From Megalopta genalis (Eukaryota > Arthropoda > Insecta > Hymenoptera > Halictidae), in assembly GCF_051020955.1 (NCBI RefSeq), contig NC_135022.1, forward strand, positions 9,574,463-9,638,462: DNA of 64,000 nt, given 5' to 3'. Positions 12,424-25,600 of the stretch are shown one piece after another (position 1 is the stretch's first letter; each line of letters begins with the position of its first letter). The notes beneath the pieces were generated by a model that worked only from the letters and a program-made list of their open reading frames with translations, made no database searches and was not told the origin of the DNA. The translations under genes were made by a program, and so were the position numbers.

Positions 12424-13841
12424 ATACCACACGTAGGTTAGTCGAGTGACCTATGGTCGATGTTGCTGCCATCGGTTGACCCGTGACGATTAAAAATAAT
12501 AATTTTTATCGTTCGACAGAAGACCGGCTCGGGGAACTTTTTTTTTCTTCTTTCTCTCTCGATCTCCGAAAATGTTGTTGGCCCGGAGGTTCCGCCGCTC
12601 GAGTCGAGATCCGGGCGGCGGACGCCATGGCCCCGTTGCGTCGAGGCGAAACGGGATGAAACGCCGGGACGCGCGCGGAATAAGCTGATCGCCGGCAGGC
12701 AAAATCCACGAACGCGAGCGACCGCCGGCGTAGGCAACAGATAACGGGGAGCAGTTATTTTTGTAACGTATCGGCTGGCAACAGAGTTCCTTCGCGTCGT
12801 TCGCGCTGCGCACGCTGCTCGCAAAAATAACAATCGAAGCGAATTTAACGAACCTTTTTCCCGCGACATCTCTGTTTGTTGCAGACGCGCGTGTCGTCGT
12901 CGCCGCTGCGATTAAAAGCGTTCGAAGCGAATCCGCTCGTTCGATCCTGCGCGGAGAAAGGATCAGGCGCACGGGATCGTACGTTCCGAATACGCGCCGC
13001 GGCTTGTACCGAACGTTTCTCACGGTTCCATCGAGATACACGTGAACAGAGCTGGGCGACAGTCGAGGACTGCGGCAAGGAAGGCGAACAACACGGTCGC
13101 GGTTCGACCGTGGTCGCGGGGAACAAGGACGAAGAAGCGGCGCGGACGAAGGAAACGCGACGTTATCGGGAGACGCGACACGGATTTCGAGATAATCGCC
13201 GTTCGGCTGCTCCAATGGTCGCTCGTGCGGCATTTCGAACGGCTGCTGCTCGAACAGCATCTCGAACCGTTGCTCGAACGGCTGCTCGAACCGGGTACAA
13301 CCACCGAGCAACGACGGCTGTCGTACGAAAAGTATGGAACCGAAGAAGGCGGGGACAATGTGGGCGTGCCGGAGGCGGGGCGGCAGGATATTGAAAATGG
13401 CGCGATCGTAGAGCCGAGCGGCGCAGAAGCGGTAGCCTATCGCCTCTTCTGCCTCGTCTGCCGGTTCCGCCGGCTTCCGTCGATCGCAACGACGATACAT
13501 AACGGGCCTTTCCCTACGATTTACCCTGCGAGCGCACACCTACGTGTACGTCCGACCCTGCCGAAAGCTCGGAACAGGTCGACGATACGACCCGTTTCGC
13601 GTCAACGTTCTTTACGACCTAGCCGCGGAACTCGAACGGTTCGTTCTTGACCTCCCGCAACACCGGACCACCTGGACGATAGCTCGCTCGCCGATAAATC
13701 GAACGAGAACGTCCACACCTTACGCTTTCGCGGCGCTATAGCACGCGAGCAATATTCGAGACGCTCGCGTTTCAGCGTTTTAACATTGATCGAATCGTCG
13801 CACGAATCGATCCTGATTCGAATTGCGGGACGACGACGATA
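12424..13841. other. CG-rich stretch upstream of GATAe
   Basis: No mobile element or convincing gene. A repeated CTCGAACGGCTGCT motif near 13235-13295 explains the Arg/Ala or Glu/Leu-rich frames. It may include GATAe promoter or 5' UTR sequence, but no element can be assigned. Confidence 0.4.
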
Positions 13842-14055
13842 GTGCAACAAAAATTGATATCGTTATTTTGCACCGCGGCCAACAGGAGAGCTTTCAGCAG
13901 CAGCAGCAGCAGCAGCACTAGAAATAACAATATCAATAGCAATAACAATATCAATTGCAATAACAATATCAATTGCAATAACAATATCAATAGCAACAAC
14001 AATAGGAGTAGTAACAGCAAGAACAACGCACCGCCAAGAAAACCACCACCACCGC

Positions 14056-14093
<38 letters not shown>

Positions 14094-14288
14094 CCGCCAC
14101 CACCACCATTGCCATCACCATCGGGCAGCGCCACCGCCACGAAGAAGAGTAGCCGAGGCTGCAATTCGCCGAGCCAGGGGCGAAAGAAGCAAAGGTTCCG
14201 CAGGGTGGGGATAACCGGCAAAGCGACGGAGGCTCTGCGCTGCCGCAGGGAAATCGGTACGACAGTCACGCGCCTCGCTCGACGATGA
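13842..14288 (+). other. Possible upstream ORF overlapping the GATAe start by four bases
   Basis: A 148-codon frame runs through CAG, AAC/AAT and GCA repeats (Ser, Asn, Pro and Ala runs) and stops at TGA inside ATGA, where its stop overlaps the GATAe ATG at 14285. It is probably 5' untranslated sequence made of trinucleotide repeats. If present in the mRNA it could reduce initiation at the main start. No protein family is recognised. Confidence 0.3.
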
Positions 14289-15435
14289 ATCGTTACGGTA
14301 CCGAAGCGCTCTCGCCAACCGCGACCGACCACCACCACCACCCCCACCACAATCACCACCACCACCACCACCATCACCGCCACCACCATCAGCACCATCA
14401 TTTGCAGACGGACACGAGCCAACATACCGTGCTCTCTTCGTCGAGTCATCGTCACTTGGAAGAGCAAGAGTCGCAGCCGCAATCGCAATCGCAATCGCAA
14501 CCCTCTCAGCGACAATCGCAACAACCACCGCAACAACAGCAACAACAACAACAACATTACGAAATAGATCACGAGGACGTCGAAAGGGTTAGCGGGATCG
14601 GGACGAACATGAGGGGCGATCGGTCCGATTACAGTCTCGGAGTGTTCTCGCCTTTAAATACCACGAGCGGCGCGAACGGTGGCAACGAAATCGTGGCGAC
14701 GGATCATCAGAATCATCACCACCATCATCACCACGTTCAACAACAACAGCAGCAGCAGCATCACCATCATCAGCAGCAGCAACAAGAAACACAACACCAT
14801 CACCATCATTTGGAAGAAGTTTTAACCGACGATGGATACCTTCAACATCAGATACGAGGGAGCGGAGGAGGAGAAACAAGTGGTAGTGGAACAGGAGCAA
14901 GAGGAGGAGGAGGAGGAGGAGGAGGTAGAAACGGAGGCAGTGGTAGTAATAGCGGCGATGGTAACGTTGGCGGCGGCGGCGGTGGCACTGGTTGTGGAGG
15001 AGGAGGAGGAGGAGGTGGTGGTGGTGGTGGTGGTGGAAGTGGTGGTTCCGTAGGAGAAGGAGGAGGTGGCGGCGGAGGCGGAGGAGGAGGAGGAGGAGGT
15101 GGTTCGCCGACTTTGCGTACCGGTAGCTCGCCGAGTTCCAGTCGGAGTCCGCACGACGATCAAGGACTCTCGTCGCCGAATCGTCAAGGACACGCGGCGG
15201 ACGGTGGATACAGTCCGAACGAGCAAGTCCGACAATCCTACCCTCACTTGACAGTTATGCAGCCTCCCTCTTCCGTGCAAGCCAATCACGGTTTAGTTCA
15301 GGAATCCGATCGGGTGTCCGATCAGCTGTACATGGAGCCGATTTACGCCCATCAAGCCGCCACGACGACCCATCACCATCAAGAACACGATCAAGGACCG
15401 CCGACACCGCACTCGCCCAGCGGAGCACTTTCCAG
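14285..15435 (+). CDS. GATAe: GATAe coding exon 1 (low-complexity N-terminus)
   Basis: This exon encodes residues 1-383 plus two bases of codon 384, ending at donor AG|GTTAGT. The product starts MNRYGTEALSP and carries a His run (residues ~16-40), Gln-rich and Ser/Gln repeats, a second His/Gln block, two long Gly runs (roughly residues 205-275), then a less repetitive tail with YSPNEQVRQSYPHLTVMQPP and PTPHSPSGALS. The tail looks like real transactivation-domain sequence. The split codon AG+T joins in frame to the exon at 27932, which is the main reason for placing this exon in the gene despite the 12.5-kb intron. Confidence 0.75.
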
Positions 15436-18400
15436 GTTAGTGCATTCACGTTCGGATCCGCTTCCGACAGTTTCTTCCCGGTATCGTCGGACCCGAGGAT
15501 GTGACACGAGCGCGCGCGCGCAAGTAGCATCGATATCATCGGTATCGATCGTCGACGGTATACGAGTTTTCGCGGTCGTTGCGATCCGATCCCTAACGGT
15601 CGAAGGGAATATACGGTACGGGGATGTTCCGCGATGTTCCCCTCCCCCAGCGTCCCTCGAACCTCCCGCATCGGTTCCGGTCGGCTTTGCTCTCCGTGTT
15701 CCTAAGCTTGTATGCGTAGGCGATACAAAACCGAAAATAAAACCGAACCGACGCGCGACCATGGAAAACAGTGCGACGCCTCTTCGGCCCTATGCTAACA
15801 GTTTTGTGAAAACGAACACCTTTCCTGTTTACCGATTCGTCCTGGATACGTGTCGCGCACCCCCTTTGGACTTTCGCTATCGGACGTGTGGTTCTAGGGT
15901 CCGTCTCGAGCGGAGAGACCCACTCGCACCCACCCCTCCCTCCCTCCCGGCTCTGCCGCGATCTTCCGTTTCCCTCGGTTTTTTTCTGTTCTCTCGCAGC
16001 CGTTCGTCGCGTACGCATACGCGCGCGCGTATCGGCGGCCGTTTATCGGCCTTAACGCGCGAATTACGAAAAACTTCGAGGAATCGATTCGCGCTAGAAA
16101 CGATTCGTTGTCGGGCGACCGCGCTTAAGGCCTCGATAAGAGTGTATTGACCGATAGAGACGATTTTTCGCTCGCATCCGTCGTACCAGCCAGCGGAAAA
16201 CGGCGGAGCCGCGGCGATCTACGTGCGGCGAGTATCGCGAACGCGTATCGCCGACGCGTATATCTCTGCGAACGATATTCGTGAACGGGCACCGTGGACG
16301 CAACAGGCTGCTTGTGCGCGCGAGCGCGCACCGCGCACGGGCCACGACCTCCGAATTTCGATATCCCATGCTCGGACGACGCGGCGGACGATCCAGTTTT
16401 CGTCTCTTTTTCTCAGTTTTTTTCTTTCCTCTTCCTCTACTTCTTCTTCTTCTTCTTCTTTTTTTTTGCAACCGTATTTATCTCGGCGAAGAGCGATTAG
16501 CGACGAACGATGTGATTCGATGACGCAAAACGTTCGCCGTCCATCGGCGACCGTCGCGTAACCTCTCCGCGAGATATCTTGCCTTTCCAGTTATTTTCGT
16601 ACTCGTCCGGTTTTCCTCTTCGGCAAACGTTCGTCCGACTTTCTTTCTCGTCGGCTCGACGTCGTCGTCCCCCTTCGTGCTCGCAGCGGCGCGCAGGGCG
16701 CTCTCGAACCCGCGTTTCTTCGAGCCCCGGCTCGCGCCGTGCTTTTCCGTTGACGCCGCGCTGTGTCAACAACGTTGTATATTAATTAATCGAACCGCGT
16801 TTATATTTGAGACGGGAACGACAACCGCCGGCCGATATACAGAAAGCGAAAGGGGAAGGGGAGCGGCGGAGGGGCGGCCGACACCGTAATCGCCGCTCTT
16901 TAACGCGAACTTCGTCGTGAATCATCCGAGGGTTTACAGTCCGGAAAGGTCGTATACATATACCCATCGCGTTCCGAGAAAGCTTTTGGTATCACGTGAT
17001 GTCATAAAGCGAGCCTGAAACTCGCGAGCCTGATTTCTAATTCGAACGAGTCGCGCGCACCGCCGGCGTGGCGACTTTTTTTCGAGAATTCAGCCGTTTA
17101 TTTTGAAAGTGGCATAAGTCACTTTTTTCTTCTTTTTTTTTTGTTTAATGAAAAGATACCGTTCGATTGTAATTAGTGTTACCATTAACTCGAATTTTTT
17201 TGAAAAAGTGACTCTTACGCCACTTTCAAAATAAACGGCTCAATTGTCGCGACTCTTTTCGAAAAGAATCGGAGCGCGACGCGCGGGTCTACGACATGGC
17301 CTACTGTCTGACCACCGGCCACGGGTCGTTGAAAGCGCGATCCCGATATCGCCCGTTTCGCCTAAACGACCGAGAAGAGATTGTACGTCGAGCCGAATTT
17401 TTGTTATTGGTCTTTCTATCGGAATTTTCAACGATTTTTTTCAACTGTTTCTTTCTTTTTTTCGTCGAATCTTCCATCAGTTTTTTCATAGGATTTCTCG
17501 TGGGATTTTTCATCCGTTTTTTCATCGTGTTTTTTCCACTGGTTTCTTTTTATCGGTTATTTCATCTGATTTTTCGTAGGATTTCTCGTGGGATTTTTCA
17601 TCGGTTTTTTCATCGTGATTTTTCCACTGGTTTCTTTTTATCGGTTATTTCATCCGATTTTTCATCCGATTTTTCATCGGACTTTTGGTCGGATTTCTGA
17701 TCGGAAGGCTTGGGCGAGGGTTACGACGGGGGATTACCGCTACACGCTTGTACGAAAGACAAATTAATTGAATTTCTGCTTAGAGAGGTACGGTAAATTC
17801 TCCCTAATTTTTCTTCAGTTTGTAAACAGAAATGAATAATTTGGGAAGAGGAGATACGATTATTCGAGCCTTGCACCTCGTTTTTATAATTGTTGGACTA
17901 TCGGCAACTGTAAAAATGAGCCGTGAGACACGAGAAATCGTATCTCCTCTTCCCAAATCGTCCAGTTTTGTTTACAAGTTGAAGGAAAATTAAGGAGAAT
18001 TTATTGTATATATGTACAGTAATTTCTCCCTAATTCGCGCTCAGATCGCGCACAAAAATGGACGATTTGGGAAGAGGAGATACGATTATTCGAGCCTTGC
18101 ACCCTCGTTTTTATAATTGTTTGGCAATCGGCAACTGTAAAAATGAGCCGCGAGACACGAATAATCGTATCTCTTCTTCCCAAATCGTCCATTTTTGTTT
18201 ACAAACTGAAAGAAAATTGGTGAGAATTTACCATATTATTTTATTTACGCTGCTGTGTCTTTTAAACGATTTCTTCTTTTGCCAATCATTTCTCCGGCCT
18301 TTGAGAAAACTCGTTCGGCTGAAACGGGGGTTGCCGTTGCACATAAATATCATCTGGAAAACGATTACTCGCGCCTTGCACCTCATTTTTATAATTGTTG

Positions 18401-21400
18401 ACAATCGGCAATCATAAAAATGAGCCGCGAGACATAATCGTATCTCTCCTTTCCAAATCGTCAATTTTTGTTTAAAAACTGAAAGAAAATTGGCGAGAAT
18501 TTACCATATTATTTTATTTACGCTGCTGTCTTTTAAACGATTTCTTCTTTTACCAATCAATTCTCCACTCAAACTCACTCGGTTGAAACGGAGGTTGCCG
18601 TTACACATAAGTATCATCTGAAAAACGATTATACGAGCCTTTTGCACCCTCGTTTTTATAATTGTTGACAATCGGTCGGTTACGAAAATGAGCCGCACGG
18701 CTCGAATAATCGTATCTCCTCACCCGAAATTGTTCGTTTCTGTTTACAAGCTGAAGGAAAACTAGGGAAGATTTATTGTATTCTTAAGCATGGGGACGAG
18801 AGAGATAATCGAAGGTAAGGAGGTAACATAGATGAAAAAACATGTAGTTAACAAGGAGGGACCATGAACGTGCAATGAAATGAAAGGAAAGGAAAAGGAA
18901 AGAAAAGAATGGAAAAGAAAAGAAACCAAGGAAGGGAGAGAGATCCCGTGGTAGGGGAAATCCTGAGCACGTTCGTGGCTCTACGATCGTATTTGCTTGG
19001 ACGTTTCACGCACACTGTCCGATTATATTCCGCCCAGTTCGCGTCTGTTCGCGTCTGCTCGCGTCCGTTCGGTGACAGTTGCGCCGGACGTGCGCGGCTG
19101 GATCATCGTTTGCAACTATTTTACCGTCGAGAGTTTTCTATTTTTCCTTCTTTTCTTTCGTTCATCCATTTTTATCAGTCTTTTATAGTCTGTTCGAATT
19201 TGAGTTCGCCATAACCTTGGAAAACAGCTACTCTACGCGTCGGCGACGACGCACAGCACGATACACGGTACAAGTTACAGAATACATAATACAGAATAAC
19301 AACAGGATATACAGGGTGGCCCGGAATTCGTGGTAGAATCGAACGGGAGGGTGATTCTGCGTGGAAAGATGAGAAAAAAATTTGCTACAACATCTTTTTT
19401 ATCAGAGGCTTCGTTAAGAGAATATCGAGAATGTCGATTTTAAAGTTCGTCTCCGTCCGAGATCGCGTGTAAAGATATAATATTTATTGTACTGCTTTAA
19501 CCACGCAGTAGATAATGTTTGGGGAAAAAACGACTGCGGCGAAAGAATAGACGGCAATTAAATCCTTCGCGAAGATGAACGAACCGCGGAGTAGATTTTC
19601 TCGAAAACGGAATCAGGGATACAAAAGAATGTTACATCAAATTTTTGTCTTATCTTTCCGCGTAGAATCACCCCCTGCTCGGTTTTACCACGAATTCCGG
19701 CCCACGCTGTACGTATGTATGTATGTATGTATGTATGTAGTTTAGAGTGCGACACGCTCGAAGAAAACAGAAGACCGATACGACGCGACGGCCGAACGAC
19801 TAAACGGGACGACGAATTCATGGTTCTGTTGAAATTCTTGCAAGCGACATCATATGCAGTGAGTGTTCACTCTGTTGATCTCTTTCTCGACTCATTTTCA
19901 ACGGTAGTTCCGGGATACCTCGATTCAACATTTTCCTGCATCTCGCGACAGTCGTTCGTTTTCGACAATACCGAATTTATTTAGACCTTTTTCGCGATAT
20001 TAAGATATTTATTTAATCGTTTCTTGCAAAAGAGTTCGCGTATGTTTCAATAATTCCAGAATAAAAAATATGAAACCGGTCATTTTGACCGACTCGATAA
20101 TTACAGTGAATTCTCCCTAATTTTCCTTCAGCTTGTAAACGAAAATGAACAATTTGGGAAGAGGAGATACGATTGTTCGAGCCTTGCGGCTCGTTTTTAC
20201 AGTTGCCGATTGCCAAACAATTATAAAAACGAGGGTGCAAGGCTCGAATAATCGTATCTTTTCTTTCGAAATTGTCCTATTTTTCTTTGCGAGCTGAGCG
20301 CGAATTAGGGAGAAATTATTGTGCATATATGCAATAAATTCTCCTTAATTTTCCTTCGACTTGTAAACAAAAGTGGACAATTTTGGAAGAGGAGGTACGA
20401 TTATTCGTGCCTCGCGGCTCGTTTTTACAGTTGCCGATTGCTAAACAATTATAAAAAGAAGGGTGCAAGGCTCGAATAATCGTATCTCCTTTTCCGAAAT
20501 TGTCCACATTGTGCAACAATCCGAGCGTCGATTAGAGGAAGAATTTACTGTGCAGCATCGATGCACCGCGTTTCGGAAATCGGCCCGTTTGGAAAAGTCG
20601 GAAAATCGGAAACTCGGAAAATCGTTTGGGCCCGCGTGTTCGCCCCTGATACTACGACAAGCCCGCGAAAGACCCATGGTTGGTACCGTCTTTGTATCGA
20701 GCAGCCGTGATAAGAACGAAAGCAATGTAAATGGAAAACCGATAACGTTCCGCGGCATCGGGGATCGTAAATAAATGAGCTAACAGTCTGTAGGACGCGG
20801 AGGTGTGCCCGAAGGTAAACCAATCGTCGATCCTCGATCGCCGATCGCCCAATTGCGATCGGACAAACGGTGTTTGTCACCCGCGCCCTATATAACCCTG
20901 CCGCCCTCGCGAAGGATGCGCGCGGTGTATGCGATATCCGACAGCCGCGCGCGCGTTCCCGATAGTTTTGCGCGATTCGCAGTTGGCACGGATCCGTGCC
21001 GACTCGATGGCGACGCATCCTCGGATCACGAATCTCGAGTTGTTCCACACCTATCGTGAGAAGCGGCTTATCGGCTCGGCAGATTCGGATAGCGGGATAG
21101 CGGTCCGGTAGCGGGGGCTATAACCTCGTCAACACCGACGTTTAGGATTCAATTTCGCGAAATCTGCATTCTTTGCCAAACGTACCGACCTCTTTTCGCC
21201 ATCCTCGTCTTCTTCTTCTTCTTCTTCTACGTCTTCGTCTTCGTCTTCTTCTTCTCCTTCTTCTCCTTCTTTCTCATCTTCGTTTTCTTCTTCTTCTTTC
21301 TCATCTTCTTTTTCTTCTTCTATTACCATTATCAAATAATAATACTATTACTACTACCACTATTAGTACTATTCCCAGCACTGTTACCATTAGTAGTATT

Positions 21401-22574
21401 ACTGTTTTTAATATTACTATCGCTATTACTATTTTTAATATTACTATCGCTATTACCATTTTTAATATTACTATCGCTATTACTATTTATAATATTACCA
21501 TTACTATTTTCGATATTACAATTGCTATTGCTACCACTATTACTATTTATAATATTACCATTACTATTTTCGATATTACAATTGCCATTGCTATCACTAT
21601 TAGTACTGTCTTACTATTAGTGACTTACTATCGCTATTACTATTTATAATATTGCTATTACTATTTTCGATATTACAATTACTATTGCTATCACTATTAG
21701 TACTGTCACTGTTACTATTTTTAACACGTTGAACGGCCAGCGTGAAGCGGTAGAGTTTCTCCCGGTGCCACGAAGCAAACAACAAATTTACAAAAGGCTA
21801 TAACGTATCGTCCCGAGTGTCCAGAGTCACCCCAATTATGTACACAATGTCTTAACGAATTTCATCGTAACTAATAAAATGTTATAATGTTTTTAAAAAA
21901 CGAATTTAAGTGTACGTATAATTTGTTAGTACAAGTATATTCTATATTCTATTATTTTATTTTGTTATCAGTGTAAATGTATCTTTTATGTTTGTCTTTG
22001 TTCACTTTATAGTTTATCGTTACCCTATATTGCCTATACTCGTCATAGTTGTGTTACAAATTACTATAAATTACCTCCAAAATCTTGCTTTAATTGGACG
22101 AAAACTGCGGAAACATAGCCGTCACCCAGATATGGGTAACGTGGTGTTCAACGTGTTAATGTTACGATTACTATGACTATTATTATTGATAAGGTTACTG
22201 TTACTATCAGTAATATATTATGTTTACTATTGTTATTAGTAATATTACTATTACTATTAGTAATTAATTATTACTATTAGTATTAGTATTAGTATTAGTA
22301 ATATTACTATTACTATTAATACAACAGTTACCACTACTTACGACTATGTAGTAGAAATTCTCCCTAATTTACGCTCAGCTTGTACACAAAAATGAACAAT
22401 TTGGGAAGATGAGATACGATTATTCGAGCTTCGCGGCTAGTCGTTATAGTCGCCGATTGTCAACAATTGTAAAAACGAGCCGCAAGGCTGTAATAATCGT
22501 ACACCTCCACTTCCCAAATCGTCCATTTTTGTTTACAAGCTGAGCATCGATTAGGGAAAATTTATTGTACATGT

Positions 22575-22634
<60 letters not shown>

Positions 22635-25600
22635 TACAGTAAACTTTCTCCAATTGCCCATCAGCTTATAAATAGAAATGGACAATTTGGTAAGGGAAGA
22701 TACGATTATTCGAGCTTTGCGGCTAGTTGTGTAGTCACCGATTGCCAACAACTGTAAAAACGAGCCGCAAGACTCGAGTGTGAGTCATATCTCCTCTCCC
22801 GAATTTCTCTTTAGAATTCTTTTCTCTTTAGAAACGGAGAGAGACAATTGGAGAGAATTTACTGTACTTCATTCTATTCATTCAATTCCAAAGTGGTACG
22901 GTTTCCCTCGTCCACGCATATCTGCGCACGCATATCTATTGGGTTAGCAACTAAGTAATCGCTGATTTGTTCAATGAAATAAAAAATTTCTTTTTACTTG
23001 GAACGAAGTTTAATCTGTAATGTATTTTCCATTTTGTTCGACGACCTTTCGCCGTCTCTCCGACAACATGAAAATTCCACGCTCGTAGAAAGTCTGATCC
23101 TTTTCGACCAAAAACTGAGTTAAGTGCGATTTTACAGCGTCATCGTCGTTAAAAGTTTCACCACGAAGGGAGTTGTCCAGGGGTCGAAATAAGTGGTAAT
23201 CCGATGGCGCGAGATCAGGGCTATGTGGTGAGTGTAACATCGATTCCCAAGCAATATCCATGAATTTTTGCCGAGTGGACAAAGACGCGTGCGGCCTAGC
23301 ATTGTCCTGCTGGAAAATGACACCTTTACGATCGACCAATTCTGCTCGATTTTTCTTGACCGCTGCATTCAATTTGTCCAGTTGCTAACATTCACGGATA
23401 ATAACAAATAACATAATAATAATAATAATAATAATTTTATAATATAACATTTACGGATATCATAAGAATGGGAGCGAGAGACGTCTATAACTGAAATCGG
23501 CAGTTACTCAGTTGCCAACCCAATAGAAGTCTAGAAATCTAGAAATGCACGTGCACGTGTCCGTGTACGAGCTTTGCACAGGCAGGGAGCCCCACCGATG
23601 ATGGATCTCTCTCTAGTTGTAAATACCGATCGATGATACGATCTATGTACTCGCCTTGATTTCTCGTTCGTATTGGACGCATTGCGTCACCGTCTATAGT
23701 CCGATAGTCTAGAATCCATTGCATTCGGAGCACCGAGGATTCACAGCATCGAAACGAACGCGAACGTCGCGAAACGATTCGACAAATTCGGATTCGAATT
23801 GCCAAGAAAATTCGGCAAAATGATTCGACGGAGTACGACGCCGATCGCGTTTCTCGGTCTAGTCGATGCGACCGCTTTGGACGACGCTTCACAATTACAA
23901 TAAATTCTCTCCAATCGACGCTCAGATTCTACACAAAAATGGACAATGTTGGAAGAGGAGTTACTGTAAAAACTAGATGCGGTTATTTTATAATTGTTGG
24001 CAAATCGATGACTATAAAAACGAGCCGCAAGTTCTCGAATACTCCTCCTCCCAAATTGTCCATCGCATGTGCACGATCCGAACATCAATTAGGGGGAAAT
24101 TTACGGTAGGTGGTAGACGTTGTAAGGCGTTCAGCGCGTGCTACCTTTTCCGGTCGCTGTTCTCGTCCTCGGTAAAGCTGCCTAAGTGGCCTCTACAAGA
24201 GAGGCGCGATTGCACCTGGTGCACCTAGATCCTCGGAGCGCGGCGCGTGTGCGGATAAATGGGAACCGAAACAATCAACTCCATCGATCTGAATCTCGAT
24301 CGATCTCGATCTCGATCGATCATGATTTATCAGAATTAAACGGGATCGTCGTTTCGTTTCGATTCCGATTCCGAACCGACTCGCGCCTCTCCCGAGCTTC
24401 TCGCATGTTTCGTCATCGATCGGCAAACGGCGAGCGTGAACCGCGAAGGTCGAATTTGCGCGTTTGTTATCGATGTTTCGGTTACGGCGAATGTCGTTCC
24501 TCGAGCTGCGTCGGTTCAAAGTCGTTCCGGGAAATTTCTGAAAGCGTTCGGCGAGCACGTACCGATTGATTCGTACGTGTTCACCGAGTCGCGTGAAGCA
24601 CCAAGGACGCGCGCGCGCGTCCGTCGTTTTAGTTCGCGGCATGCTCGCTATTTCATTCCGCGATCGTCGCGATCGCCGCGATAAAAGCATAGTCCTCGTT
24701 GCGGTCGTGGCCGTGGTCGCGATCGAAGCTCGATGCTCGCCGCGGGAATCTAGTCCGCGAGCCAGAACCTACGGACGTCGTCGATAGGTCGAAATCGAAC
24801 GGAGAGGAGGTTGCTTTGTGAAATCGTGAACCGGCGCAGGCTTGCCCAACGATCGGCGAATGAAAACGGCCACCCCGATCGCACGAGCCCACGTTTTCTC
24901 GGCTTCGAATCGCGCCCCACGGTATGGACTCGGTCTCGGGCTCGGGCTCGGGCCCGGAACGGTTCGCGCCGTCGATTTCAGGTATAGCGGCCGTCGGCGT
25001 CGCTGCTAATGGTAACGGTAACGGTGGTGGTAATCGTGAGACGGTAATGCTAATGGTAATGGAGTAGTTGTGTTCTCGGCAGTCGCTAGGAAGGAAGGGA
25101 ACATCGAAAAACGTCCTGTTTTGGCACGCGCCCGCATTCACGGACCGATGAGTCGCGGAGAACGGTTCCCGTTTCCGGCCTCCCGCGGCGGAACATTAGC
25201 CGTGGCGGCGAACTCGTCGCCGAGCCCGGTTCTTTTCTACCACCCGGGTTCGCACCGGATCGATCGCGTGTCGTGCTCTCGTACGCCGATTCGCGTCGAA
25301 TCGAGGCGACCGGGAACCTCCGCGTTCCTCTTGCGGATCGAAAATACGGATCGGGACGTGACAATACGAGGCGAAACGGGACGAAACGTGACAAAACGAG
25401 ACGGGACACGGGACAATGAAGGCGATGCCACGTATGTTCGCGCGCGCCTGCATATACAACAGCCCCTCTCCCTCTCCCCGCCGCACCGAAAGTATTGTGA
25501 CACTTACAGGAAATTAGACGAGCGTGAAAATGCGACACGAAATCGTTATATTTTCAAACATTTTTCTTTTTTTTCAAAGTTCGTTATATCGAACTGCAAC

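Noticed and set aside
13772..14572. Minus-strand 266-codon Leu-rich frame
   Set aside because: It is the antisense of CAG, AAC and CAC repeats next to and inside GATAe exon 1.
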